A program made the position numbers and the translations under genes. Under the pieces are notes generated by a model. That model was given only the letters and a program-made list of their open reading frames with translations, ran no database searches and was not told the DNA's origin. Below are positions 30,624 to 40,134 of a stretch of DNA of 64,000 nt, in pieces. Positions within the stretch are counted from its first letter, which is position 1. Each line of letters begins with the position of its first letter. Source of the stretch: Euclidia mi. Its lineage: Eukaryota > Arthropoda > Insecta > Lepidoptera > Erebidae. The stretch covers positions 16,875,326-16,939,325 of the forward strand of contig OX123182.2 in NCBI GenBank assembly GCA_944739405.2, in the 5' to 3' direction.

Positions 30624-32642
30624 TTAAATGTCAGAGTCATTTAGAAAAACGTCAACATTATAATAGCATTTATTTGCCAGTAAACTGTTTAACTTTTTCT
30701 TAAATAGATTTGCATTTAATTCTTTATAGGAGTTCGGCACCTTGTTGAAAATTTTCGGAGCCATACAAAATGCGCTCTTTGACATCAACGCTGTCATAGC
30801 GGTATGCAAGCACAATTTATTTTCACACCGTCGGCTACGTTCCGAAATCTGACACAAACGTGGAAACAGCTGTGGATTGGTTTTAACAAACAGAGCTAAT
30901 TCTGATATATAAAGTGAAGGGATCGTTAAAATTTTGTACTTTATAAAATATGGCCTACAGCTATCCGTAGGTTGCAGCCCAAACATAGCTCGAATGCAAC
31001 GTTTTTGTTGTTTGAATATTATGTCTTTATTTACTGAGTTGCCCCAAAAAATAATTCCATATCGCAGCACAGAACAAACAAGGCCATAATAAGCCGTAAG
31101 GAACGTGTGGATGTCCACTACCGGTGCGAGTTTATAGAGGGCAAATGAACTGCTACTTACTCTTTTACACAACCCATCCACATGTGCTTTCCAATTGAGT
31201 TGTTTATCAATAATTAAGCCAAGAAATTTAGTGGTTTCTACGTCATTTATTTTGAGATTTTCATATTTAATATTTAATTGTCTGTTATGTTTAATCCGTT
31301 GGGAAAAGTGCATTATTAGTGTTTTGCTGATATTAATATTAAGATTATTATTATCTAACCAATTTATAATTAAAGATATAGATTCATTGATGTCATTTTC
31401 ATAATCATCTTGTTTTGTACACGGTATTATTACAGTGCTGTCGTCTGCGAAAAGGGTCATAGGGTGGTGAATAGCATTAGGCAAGTCATTAATATACATT
31501 ATGAACAGCAAAGGGCCAAGCACGCTGCCTTGTGGCACTCCGTACGCAACATAACGCTCATTTGACATATATATAATTTCCCGCTTGGTTTTTACATTTA
31601 TTCTTGATATAGTGGTGATTTGCTTCCTATTTGAGAGATATGTCGATATAAGACTCAGGACATTTCCCCTTACACCATAGTACTCTAACTTCCTTTTTAA
31701 TATATTATGATCTACGTGATCGAAGGCCTGTGTCATGTCGCAGTATACCGCGCAAACCGGATTTCTTTTGTCTATATTTTCCATTGTTTTACTTAAAAAA
31801 TTATATATAGCCATGTTTATAGTTGAATTTCGTCTAAAACCCTTTTGCTCATCGCAGATTATTTTATTAATTTCGAAATAGTTATACAGGTGAGTATATA
31901 TATATTTTTCGAAGATTTTCGAGAATATTGGTATTAATGCAATAGGTCTGTAATTTGTTAGAAGATTCTTGTTCCCCTCCTTAAAAATTGGTTTTATTAC
32001 CGTAGTTTTCAAAATATCCGGAAATATGCCAGAACTAATGCTTAGATTGAGTAGATAGCTCAAGTGCTTACTAATAAGATTACTTACTGATTTAATTATT
32101 TTCGTTGTTATGCCATCGTAGCCTACGCTCTTTGTATTTTTGAGGTTTTTTATTATTTTTTCTATGTCTTGGGGCACACTTGGGGGTAAAAATATAGAAT
32201 CCTTTCTACTTTTTATAGTTGCCGTGGCACATTTAGTATTACTTTCAATGTTAACCATAGGAACTATTTTATCAACAAAATAATTGTTAAAACTATTAGC
32301 AATAACTTTTGGATCTTCAACTGTAGTATTATTTATATTTAATTTCAGAATAGTATTCATTGGTATATTGTACTTTTTACTGTTTATTATTTGCCATGTT
32401 GTTTTTGATTTATTATCAGAGGTATTAATCTTATGGATGTTTTGAGCTCGTTTAGTCAATCTAATTATCTTTCTTAATAGCTTATAATAATTTTTAAAGA
32501 GTATTTTATTTGCTGGCGTCGGTTTAAATCTGTAAGACCATAACAATTGTCTCTTTTTATTGCTACATTTTTTTATACCTTTTGAAATCCAATTAGTTCT
32601 GTTTGCAGTCTTTATAGTGACAATTTTAATTGGAATATACAT
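30624..32642 (-). pseudogene. CR1-like LINE ORF2, reverse transcriptase part
   Basis: 672 open codons. RT landmarks: NYRPIALIPIFSKIFEKYIY, CDEQKGFRRNSTINMAIYNF, DMTQAFDHVDH, GVPQGSVLGPLLF, then FADDSTVIIP at about residue 399 with both catalytic Asp. The C-terminal end has LKYRIL/YKILTIPSLYI and APKIFNKVPNSYKELN, typical of this LINE group. The frame is separated from the endonuclease by a frameshift near 32640, so the ATG at 32642 is not a real start. The RT core is intact. Confidence 0.88.
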
Positions 32643-33232
32643 AGATTGTAAAATAATTTGAAATTTTCAAAGAATAAGTTACTTGCTTTGTTAGGATCCG
32701 TAGTGCCATAGATTTCGTCAAATTTTAAACTTTTCATACAGTTATAAAATTGTATCATTTTTGCCACGGAATAATCTGTTTGTTCCTTGCGCCAAAACTT
32801 TAGTGTAGAGGATTTTGACACCTGGCATTTTAAGACCTGTGCTGTGTGATCAGATAAAGCAAGTTCTATTATAAACGCAGTGCATGACGTGCCCAAATTG
32901 TGTGCAAAGTTATCAATACAAGTCTGACTAATTAATCTGGTGGGCTTTTCTATTGCTAAGGTTAAATTAAAGTTAAGTAGAAGACACTTTAGATCTAACG
33001 TAATGTTATTGTTTTTCATGACATCGATATTAAAATCGCCAGCTATTATTATGTTAACATATTTACGCTTACTTATTTCAATTAATATTTGCTCTAGTTT
33101 TTGATAAAAAATATTTAATCTATTCGGTATTGGTACTCTATATATAGCAATAACCACTATCTTAAAATCTGACAATTCAATTGCACAACACTCAAAGACA
33201 CCATCTATAGACATTTTTGCAATATAAGCCAA
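32612..33232 (-). pseudogene. CR1-like LINE ORF2, endonuclease part
   Basis: APE-type endonuclease domain: IVVIAIYRVP, IIIAGDFNIDV (a catalytic Asp/Asn segment), PTRL..TCIDN and LALSDHTAQVL, the conserved S-D-H box. The frame runs into the RT frame with a 30-nt overlap caused by a frameshift. The N-terminal residues lie in the next frame upstream, from which it is separated near 33280-33310. Confidence 0.85.
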
Positions 33233-33283
33233 CTCTTGCCATGAATGTTCGTTTTTTACTAGTATACAAGAACCACCTCCTTC

Positions 33284-33553
33284 CTAGTGCGGGAGTTGTC
33301 TTTTAAAAAAAAAAAAACCTCTTTTACTATCTGCTCTACCATAGAAGGCTGCCAAAGAGTAATTCGGAATGTCAAGATGATTTTGATGTCCTGACATGAT
33401 AAAATGTTCCATTATGCAGAGTATGTCTATTTCTTTTCTCTTTTCTGCAAGAGACGCTAATGAAACCGAGAGGGCGTCTGATTTGTTGAGCAAACCGGCA
33501 ATATTTTGGTGAAGTACATGTAAGGTTTTAGTTACGAAAAAACATATCATCAT
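33284..33553 (-). pseudogene. CR1-like LINE ORF2, N-terminus
   Basis: MMICFFVTKTLHVLHQNIAG then LNKSD, EIDILCIMEHF and NYSLAAFYGRADSKRG, the first strands of the APE endonuclease. The frame is then lost in a run of 13 A (plus strand 33305-33317), which translates as FFFFK. The start overlaps the end of ORF1 (ATGATGATATG...TAA). A homopolymer indel, in the genome or in the assembly, explains the break. Confidence 0.8.
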
Positions 33554-34724
33554 TTTTATTTACATTTTCAATACTAACAGGCGTTTTATTTAAAGATCTG
33601 GCAAACTCAATTACGTCCGTTTGGGTCGACTTATCAGATAAAATAGGCTTATTTGCACTCAACTTTGTTTGATATTCCCTAGATCGTGCTTGATAGCCGA
33701 TAGCTAGTACTTCTTTGAGTATTATTTTGGATACATGAAGTGCATATAAATAACGGCGGGGTCTACTTAAGCTAAAATTCATATCAGCATATTTCACATT
33801 TGTAAATTTAGAGCAAAGTAGTCTTAATTCATAATTTAATTTAGTTTCTCGAAGACATTTATTAAATGGTATCTCACATATTATAACATTTGTGTTCCTT
33901 GTTACGCATAGAAAGTTACTTAAGGTAATGTTAAAAATTGTGGGTGACCTATCATGCATACCACCCATGACAATAACATAATCTCTATGGGTTAGTGCGC
34001 TTATCTGCGTACGTTCAGTTACCAAGATATCCTGGAAAGTAGCGCCCGGTTTCCAGAAGCATGATACTTGGAAGCGGTCGCCAACCAATCGTTGTAAAGT
34101 ATTCTGGATATGGCGTCCCTGGTCATCGGCAATAACAATAATCTTGTTCGTCGATATATTATCTTCCAGCGGTAAATACTGTGATGTTGTAGGTCCGTGA
34201 TTGTTTGTCTGGGGAAGATCAGCATTTTTCGGAGGTTTTATAGAGTTTTCAGTACTGGTACACATATTTATGTTCATTGCATTATTGCTGCTACTGTGTT
34301 CTTCCTTCTCATTAATTTCATATCCAGGGCTTGTGTTTACGTGTTTGACCTGGCTAATAGCGCTTTTTAACGTTGTAATGTGCTGACCCTTACGTTTCTT
34401 ACTACGTCCAGGTGTCATTTGTATTATGCTGTCTGAAGTTACCTTCTTATAAGCGTCATTAATTTTTAAGCTTTTCTCTAGTTCTGCTTTAAGTCTAAAG
34501 TTCTCACTGTTTAGATTTTCAATCTCTTGGTGTGCACTCTCAAGTTCGCTAGTAAGAGTTTGTATCTTAGCATGCAAGTCTAATACAGTCTGGTTATCGT
34601 TTACTGAGGTAACACTCATCATGGACGTGTCAAAAAATGAAGTATCCGTGTTTATGTCTTCAAGGGAACCAGTAAGAACTTTAACTTTGTTTTTATGCCT
34701 CAACGTTATATTGTTTGTATCCAT
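33528..34724 (-). CDS. CR1-like LINE ORF1: coiled coil plus SGNH/esterase-like domain
   Basis: 398 residues, no interruption. Residues about 45-95 (LHAKIQTLTSELESAHQEIE, ENFRLKAELEKSLKIND) form a likely coiled coil. About 195-335 resemble the SGNH-hydrolase (esterase) domain of CR1-group ORF1: KIIVIADDQGRHIQNTLQRL, CFWKPGATFQDIL, HRDYVIVMGGMHD and LYALHVSKIILKEV. The nucleophile Ser of the first block is not present (A-D-D-Q-G-R) and the Asp expected before L-H near the end is also missing, so hydrolase activity is doubtful. Probable role: RNA binding and particle formation. Confidence 0.8.
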   Translation of the reverse strand: MDTNNITLRHKNKVKVLTGSLEDINTDTSFFDTSMMSVTSVNDNQTVLDLHAKIQTLTSELESAHQEIENLNSENFRLKAELEKSLKINDAYKKVTSDSIIQMTPGRSKKRKGQHITTLKSAISQVKHVNTSPGYEINEKEEHSSSNNAMNINMCTSTENSIKPPKNADLPQTNNHGPTTSQYLPLEDNISTNKIIVIADDQGRHIQNTLQRLVGDRFQVSCFWKPGATFQDILVTERTQISALTHRDYVIVMGGMHDRSPTIFNITLSNFLCVTRNTNVIICEIPFNKCLRETKLNYELRLLCSKFTNVKYADMNFSLSRPRRYLYALHVSKIILKEVLAIGYQARSREYQTKLSANKPILSDKSTQTDVIEFARSLNKTPVSIENVNKNDDMFFRN

Positions 34725-34745
34725 TTTAACAATTAAGGTTTCTTA

Positions 34746-35574
34746 AAAGTTCTCGAATCTACTAATTTAGTAGTATTTTTTTACTATTGTCTATGATTGC
34801 AAAAATACTCGTATCCAAATCAAGAGCTTTTTGCGACGATATGTTTCTGAACGAATATTTTTATGTCAGAAATGTCATTTGCTCACTGTGATTGGTTAGT
34901 GTCTTCAGTAATGAATCAGCTAGTAGATGTTAACTTAAAAGATTTTTATTGTTTGAAATTTCAACAGTTTTTGGATTGTATGTTTATGTTTTTAGCACTT
35001 TGGGATACGTATTTGTATGTTATTGTTGTGTATTGGAGATAGGGGCGAATTCTTCTACGACTTCAAAACACTTTGTTTACAGTTTATAAGTTCTTGTATT
35101 CAAACTTGATGGTGTTTATTAGTTGCACTGTTATTGAGTCATTTGTTTAAATACGTGGTTTTTTTTTTAAGATAACACTTTCACAGGTTTATTGTAGTGC
35201 ACTGAACGTCCCTGTTATTATTTAGTTGTTTAATTTCTAGATATTATTTATTTTTAGATTTTAACTACGCGGGCGATGATTACTGGGCAAATGTTGCCAT
35301 CCTTTTTATAACATCATAATATTAATAACGTTTATTACAAAACTGAATGTAAATAAACAATTCGAGCGGGCGAGCAGTGTAATACCTACATGATTGCGCG
35401 CGATCAGACGCGCGGTGCATCCCGTACTGACGCCGCGCTTGCCGCGCTCGTCTATGAGATTGTGTGCGTGAAAAGTGCGTGCGTACACGGCGCCGACGAC
35501 TCACGCGTACATTCAAACCGGCGGCGGCCCATTTGTATGAAGCTATCCTACTATTCTTTTTTTACTATGTTATA
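34746..35574. other. no gene seen; CpG-rich patch at 35365-35530
   Basis: AT-rich flank, then a CpG-rich stretch (TGATTGCGCGCGATCAGACG, GACGCCGCGCTTGCCGCGCT, ACGGCGCCGACGACTCACGC) of about 165 bp. Small ORFs in several frames are a consequence of the GC content. Promoter, 5' end of an element, or fossil exon are all possible. Confidence 0.4.
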
Positions 35575-35690
35575 AGCCTCCATAGTCCACAGCAGTGCTG
35601 GACATAAGCCTACCCCAAGGCTCTCCTCATAGCCCTATCTTGAGTCGCTTGTATCCATGCGCTTCCCGCAATCCGATTAAGATGGACGAT
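35575..35690 (-). mobile_element. RTE-like LINE 3' tail
   Basis: CCTCCATAGTCCACAGCAGT then GCTGGACATAAGCCTACCCC and CTTGAGTCGCTTGTATCCAT follow the order of the tails at 13661 and 53519. No coding part. Confidence 0.65.
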
Positions 35691-35860
35691 ATAAAATAAT
35701 GAGTGATTTTCATTATATAGCCGAAGTAAAATTTTAAATAATGTTAAATTGCGTTGTCAAATGTAAATAACTCATCTCGTAACCACGATTACTGATAATT
35801 CAATTATTTCACCTTGAGTTTTCAAAGAATTATATTATTGAGACTCATTTCATCCACGCA

Positions 35861-36264
35861 AGCCGTGTGGTTGACGGCATAGAATACAAGTGTCACCACC
35901 CCCTATCTTCCCGTGGGTGTCGTAAGAGGCGACTAAGGGATAACACGATGCAAATACCATCTTTGCGTAGAGACAGAAAACTCGACATCAAACCTTATAC
36001 GACTGCCTCGTTGGTCTCGCGGCATAAGTGTGTGCGTGGGATCGTCAGGTCCCGGGTTCGATTCCTGGGTCGGGCAGTGTTATTGGGTTTTTCTATCACG
36101 AAATTCTCAGTAGCAGCACGGAGTCTGGAAATGTGCCCGGTACGGCAATAGGCTCGCCCCTTTTTACGTGGGACTAAAGTAAATCTGGCGAAAAGTGGGT
36201 GTAGAAATACACCTCTGCCTACCTCTTCGGGGTAATAGGCGTGAGACTATGTATGTATGTATGT
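35861..36264 (+). mobile_element. SINE family B (long head), copy 2
   Basis: Begins AGCCGTGTGGTTGACGGCAT. Has the conserved CGTGGGTGTCGTAAGAGGCG, then the tRNA-like ACTGCCTCGTTGGTCTCGCG with B box GGTTCGATTCC, the family A body and an ATGTATGTATGT tail. ATTTCAT on both sides (35847, 36265) may be a target duplication, but the left copy is 7 bp away from the head. Pairs with 19693-20086. Confidence 0.85.
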
Positions 36265-36923
36265 ATTTCATAAAGCAGAAAATTTTATAAAATGAAATAA
36301 AAATACTGTTGTGAACTGAGCTATTCTCTAGATTGTACCTGCCAGTCGTTACAATACGTATTAATTTATATACAAAATTATATTCTCGAAATATGCACTC
36401 GTCATTACATGGACACGTTGTACTATAGAGTCTAAAGATTCGTTCCAACTCGCCATAGGCAATTTTATCTATATAATCCGAGCCTTGTTTACCTGTTCAT
36501 TAATACAAGCTGTCAGTACCCACCTGTACATCGTATAGTTATATCTTGTAGATATATTACACAGGATCATAGCATCGCAGAAATAATAAATGACGGAAAG
36601 AAACCCGCTAAGCTGTCGTGATCCTGACTCATCTGATACTCAGAGGCTGTAGTTAACCCTGTGTTTTGTTGGGATTGCTAATAGAAGTTATGTGTATCAA
36701 AGGTAAGACATCTGTTTTTGTAGACGGTAGTTGGTTTTCGGGTCAAATCGTTTTGTTCCTCGGGTTTATTTAAGACGTTTTTGTTTGTATGTTGACGTAG
36801 ATAGTTTGAGGTTTAAATATTAATCCTGAATTTTGTAACTGTTGCCTTGCCCTATCTGAACAATGTTTGAAAATTTTAAACAATGGGTTTACTCTATTCA
36901 CTATTCAAATATGCCATACATGT

Positions 36924-37241
36924 TTAACAGGTAGTAGAGCCTTGCTGATTTCAGCATGAATGGGCCGGCTCGACCGGGAAGTACTACCCTCTCACAGAAA
37001 ATCGACGTAAAGTAACAGTACCTAAGCTGTTGCGTTTCGTTCTGTGAGTGAGAGTTCCGGAGGCCCTATCCCCTATTCCTTATCCCTCATACCACTCCTC
37101 ATCCTATCCCTTTTCCTAATCCCAAGGGGCGGCAACGCACTTGTGACTCCTGTGGTGTTGCTTGTGTCCATGGACGGCGGTAATTGCTTACCATCAGGCA
37201 ATCCGTCTGCTCGTTTGCCGCCTATTACTAGAAAAAATAAA
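36924..37241 (+). mobile_element. family D retroposon with a paralogous empty site nearby
   Basis: Same element as 6298-6612 (TTGCTGATTTCAGCATGAAT, GGGGCGGCAACGCACTTGTG, CCGTCTGCTCGTTTGCCGCC, A-rich tail). The flanks (36891-36923 and 37242-37292) match one continuous sequence at about 37395-37492 that lacks the insertion, which fixes the borders to within about 2 bp. Only GT is shared at both borders, so the target duplication is 2 bp or less. Confidence 0.85.
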
Positions 37242-37377
37242 GTGATATACGTCACTTTACCGAAGATTACATAAATTATTATAGTACCTAGGTACTGCGT
37301 AACTTATACTACTCAGCTTAGAAAATGTAGGGGAGGAATATAGCACAAATTATGATAGCGCTTTATAGCGAATGCAC

Positions 37378-37411
37378 TGAATAGTGAATGGAGTAATCCA
37401 TTCACTATTCA
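37378..37411. repeat. 15-bp perfect inverted duplication, 4-nt loop
   Basis: TGAATAGTGAATGGA at 37378-37392, loop GTAA, and its complement at 37397-37411. It lies at the border of the duplicated segment that keeps the empty site. Confidence 0.8.
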
Positions 37412-37492
37412 AATAGATACCATGCCATACATGTGATATACGTCACTTTACATTATACGAAGATTAAATAAATAATCATAGTACCTAGTAGG
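37395..37492. repeat. local duplicate of the family D integration site, unoccupied
   Basis: CATTCACTATTCAAATA, GCCATACATGTGATATACGT and GATTAAATAAATAATCATAG match the two flanks of the insertion at 36924-37241 placed end to end. Small indels separate the copies. Confidence 0.8.
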
Positions 37493-37681
37493 CCTCGGGC
37501 AGAACTACCAGGAGCCCAGTACATGTGAGGAGATAAAAAACATACCATTGCTCATAATCAGCGGCGCACATCTACAAAGCGAATAAAGAAGGGAAAGATT
37601 AGAATAGGAAAACAAAGAGTGCCCACTACATGGAAACTGAAATTTTATTTTAATGAAAATGAAGTATCTACTTATTTCCTC

Positions 37682-37749
37682 CTTGATGTAAAAGCATATG
37701 TTTTTATTATTAAAGCCTTAATAATAAAAACATATGCTTTTACATCAAG
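37682..37749. repeat. 32-bp perfect inverted duplication, 4-nt loop
   Basis: CTTGATGTAAAAGCATATGT... at 37682-37713, loop AGCC, and the exact complement at 37718-37749. Not a recognised transposon end, and no gene precedes it to suggest a terminator. Confidence 0.9.
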
Positions 37750-37789
37750 CTAGAAAAAAAAGGTTTAAATTAATTACGCATTATACTCG

Positions 37790-38030
37790 TAGTATCTTAT
37801 CTAATCTCATACTAATATATAAAGCTGAAGAGTTTGTTTGTTTGGTTGAACGCGCTAATCTCAGGAACTACTAGTCCGATTTGAAAAGTTCTTTCAGTGT
37901 TGGATAGGTAATTTATCAAGGAAGGCTATAGGCTAGGAATGATATCACATCATTACGCTATGAGCCACGGGAGCGGAGCAGTAGCCTAAAATAACGCGGG
38001 TGTAACCGCGGGCATCCTCTAGTAAAATAT
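37790..38030 (+). repeat. dispersed lepidopteran repeat (Helitron-like?)
   Basis: GAAGAGTTTGTTTGTTTGGT, AACGCGCTAATCTCAGGAAC, TACTAGTCCGATTTGAAAAG and GAAGGCTATAGGCTAGGAAT in order are a familiar high-copy lepidopteran repeat. It ends near GCGGGCATCCTCTAGT; CTAGT-type ends are compatible with Helitron-like elements. Confidence 0.6.
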
Positions 38031-38583
38031 ACAAATACTTTTTATTTGTTGTATACCTACTTATTTTATTTGAGTTTGCTTACCGGACTTGTTTTTAGAG
38101 ATTGGGGACTCCAAGGAAACGTTCTTGTAAAGCCAATGAGACATCCCTTTGAATGATGATTATGTGTATTTAGTCGTTTAGATAGCGAATAATATTCCTG
38201 CGCAGATGACTGCTTTCGGATATGGACTCTGAACGACTTAAACCCCCGTGGCGATGGGTCGAGGTAGAGAGGTTCAGTTTGATGTACGCTGGGCTTTGTC
38301 TGATATCTGCACGCGGGCGGCTTCGGGGGTGTTCCTAGAACACCGTGGTCGCTTTCTCTCTGATCTGGGGAGAGAGGGAGAATTCGGCAGCACCCGGAGT
38401 GACAGAGCAGCCCTATTTAGGGAAGCACTGCTCTCTTCGCTCAGCCAGAGAGGGGGCTAGAAAAGGTGCCCTAAAAATTGCTCACCCCATTTACTAGGAC
38501 GGTAGCAACCGCGGCTGCCTCCGCATCGATAAATTCGCGGTCGACGCAACAGAAAAAATGGTAAACAACATAAAACTTCGGAC

Positions 38584-40134
38584 CTGACGTTTCGCGCGTG
38601 GAACGTGCGTACACTCCTTGACCGAGATAACAGTGCCTGTCCAGAGCGAAAAACGGCCATCATTGCTCGGGAACTCCATCGCTATGAAATAGACGTGGCT
38701 GCTCTCAGTGAAACACACCTAGCTGATGAAGGAGAGCTGGTAGAACATGGTGGGGGGTATACTTTCTTCTGGAAAGGACGTGCTGCCTCTGAAACGCGAC
38801 GGTCGGGCGTTGGATTTGCGATCAATAATAAGCTTGTCAAGGGTCTCCAAGAATGTCCGGTCCACATTTCGGATCGCATTACCACGTTGCGCATACACTT
38901 GGACGATAACAATTACCTTAATGTCATCAGTGTCTATGCCCCGACACTAGACAAGACTGATGACATTAAAGATAAATTTTATGAAGAACTTTCAAAGATA
39001 ATCGAAAGCGTTAGGCCTAGAGAACGGATTCTTCTGTTGGGCGACTTCAACGCCAGAGTTGGACGAGACTACAGTGCTTGGCCCGGAGTCTTGGGTAGGC
39101 ACGGAGTCGGGTGCATGAACAGTAACGGACAGTTGCTGCTCAGTTTGTGTGCACAATACCATCTCGCAATTACAAGCACCATGTTCAGACTGCCTGCCAA
39201 ATACAAAAATACGTGGATGCACCCTCGATCCAAACACTGGCATCTGATTGATTACGCGATCGTCCGGCAGCGAGACATTTCCCAAGTCCAGATCACCCGC
39301 GTCATGCGTGATGCAAACTGTTGGACTGACCATAGGCTTGTTGTCACAAAGCTGCGTCTCCGCCTCCTACGTCCTTGTAGATCCAATGCCACTAAGCCGA
39401 CGTGCTTAAACGTAGACAGGCTTAATAATCCTCAGACGAGGGAACAATATGCCGAAGCCTTGTCCGCTGTGTTGCCGATCGGGAGCACTGGATGTGTTGA
39501 TGCTGATTGGAGGACTCTATCTTCTCATATATTAGACACCGCCGCAGTTACTCTGGGTTTAAAAGTCCGTAAACACGAAGACTGGTTTGATGAGAATGAT
39601 GGAGTTCTTAGAGAAGCAATCGACAGGCACCGGCGTCTTCTTCGGCAACATAGACATCCAAATCAACGAGGTATTGCGGAGATCAAGCAAAGTGACCTGG
39701 AGCTACGTAGACTATCTCGGGAAATGAAGGATAAGTGGTGGCAGGATAGAGCTCGCCATATGCAGTGGCTTGCTGACACAAATCAGCTTGGAGAGTTCCA
39801 CAGCAAGATTCGGGAGTTAATAGGATTTACTTTTCCTGCTAAAGTGCCACTGAAGCCTGCAAATGGTGAAGGCCTTCTTAAAAGCAAGGAAGAAATCTTA
39901 AAACGATGGGCAGAACACTTCAACACTCTGCTAAATGTGGACCGGTCTGCTGACCTGGAACACGTACGTTCGATTCCTCAACTTCCCTCTGCTGACGAGT
40001 TAGATGAGTCATTATCGCGTGGCGAGGTCGTTCTTGCCATCAAACAACAACAGAATAAACGCGCGATGGGCGTCGACTCTATACCTGGTGAGCTGCTCAA
40101 ATGTGGTGGTGAGGAGTTGCATTCAGTTATATAG
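38584..40134 (+). pseudogene. LINE endonuclease and N-terminal RT region (to premature TAG)
   Basis: Conserved coding starts at about 38584 (LTFRAWNVRTLLDRD); the frame is open from 38533 but has no ATG before the conserved block, so the true start is lost or non-canonical. APE-type endonuclease (about 220 residues): AALSETHLADEGEL, GYTFFWKG, RILLLGDFNARVGRD, WHLIDYAIVR and CWTDHRLVVTKL (the D-H box). A linker with KDKWWQDRARHMQWLADTN leads to the start of the RT region (KRAMGVDSIPGELLKCGGEE). The frame ends in TAG at 40132 but continues in the same frame, so this is one nonsense mutation. Confidence 0.88.

Larger units (their letters stand above)
30228..34745 (-). mobile_element. CR1-like LINE, near full length, two frameshifts in ORF2
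   Basis: Minus-strand non-LTR element: ORF1 33528-34724, then ORF2 overlapping its end by 26 nt and running to 30624 with breaks at about 33310 and 32640. A 3' UTR of about 390 bp and a terminal short repeat follow, seen as TAAAGATAAAGATAAAGA at about 30229-30246. Gene order and the SGNH-like ORF1 domain fit CR1-group LINEs. A truncated relative of the same broad group lies at 61620. Target-site duplication not found. Confidence 0.85.

Noticed and set aside
37682..37749. Bacterial-type terminator or attachment site
   Set aside because: The genome is clearly eukaryotic, there is no upstream gene and no U-tract. It belongs to the set of inverted duplications.
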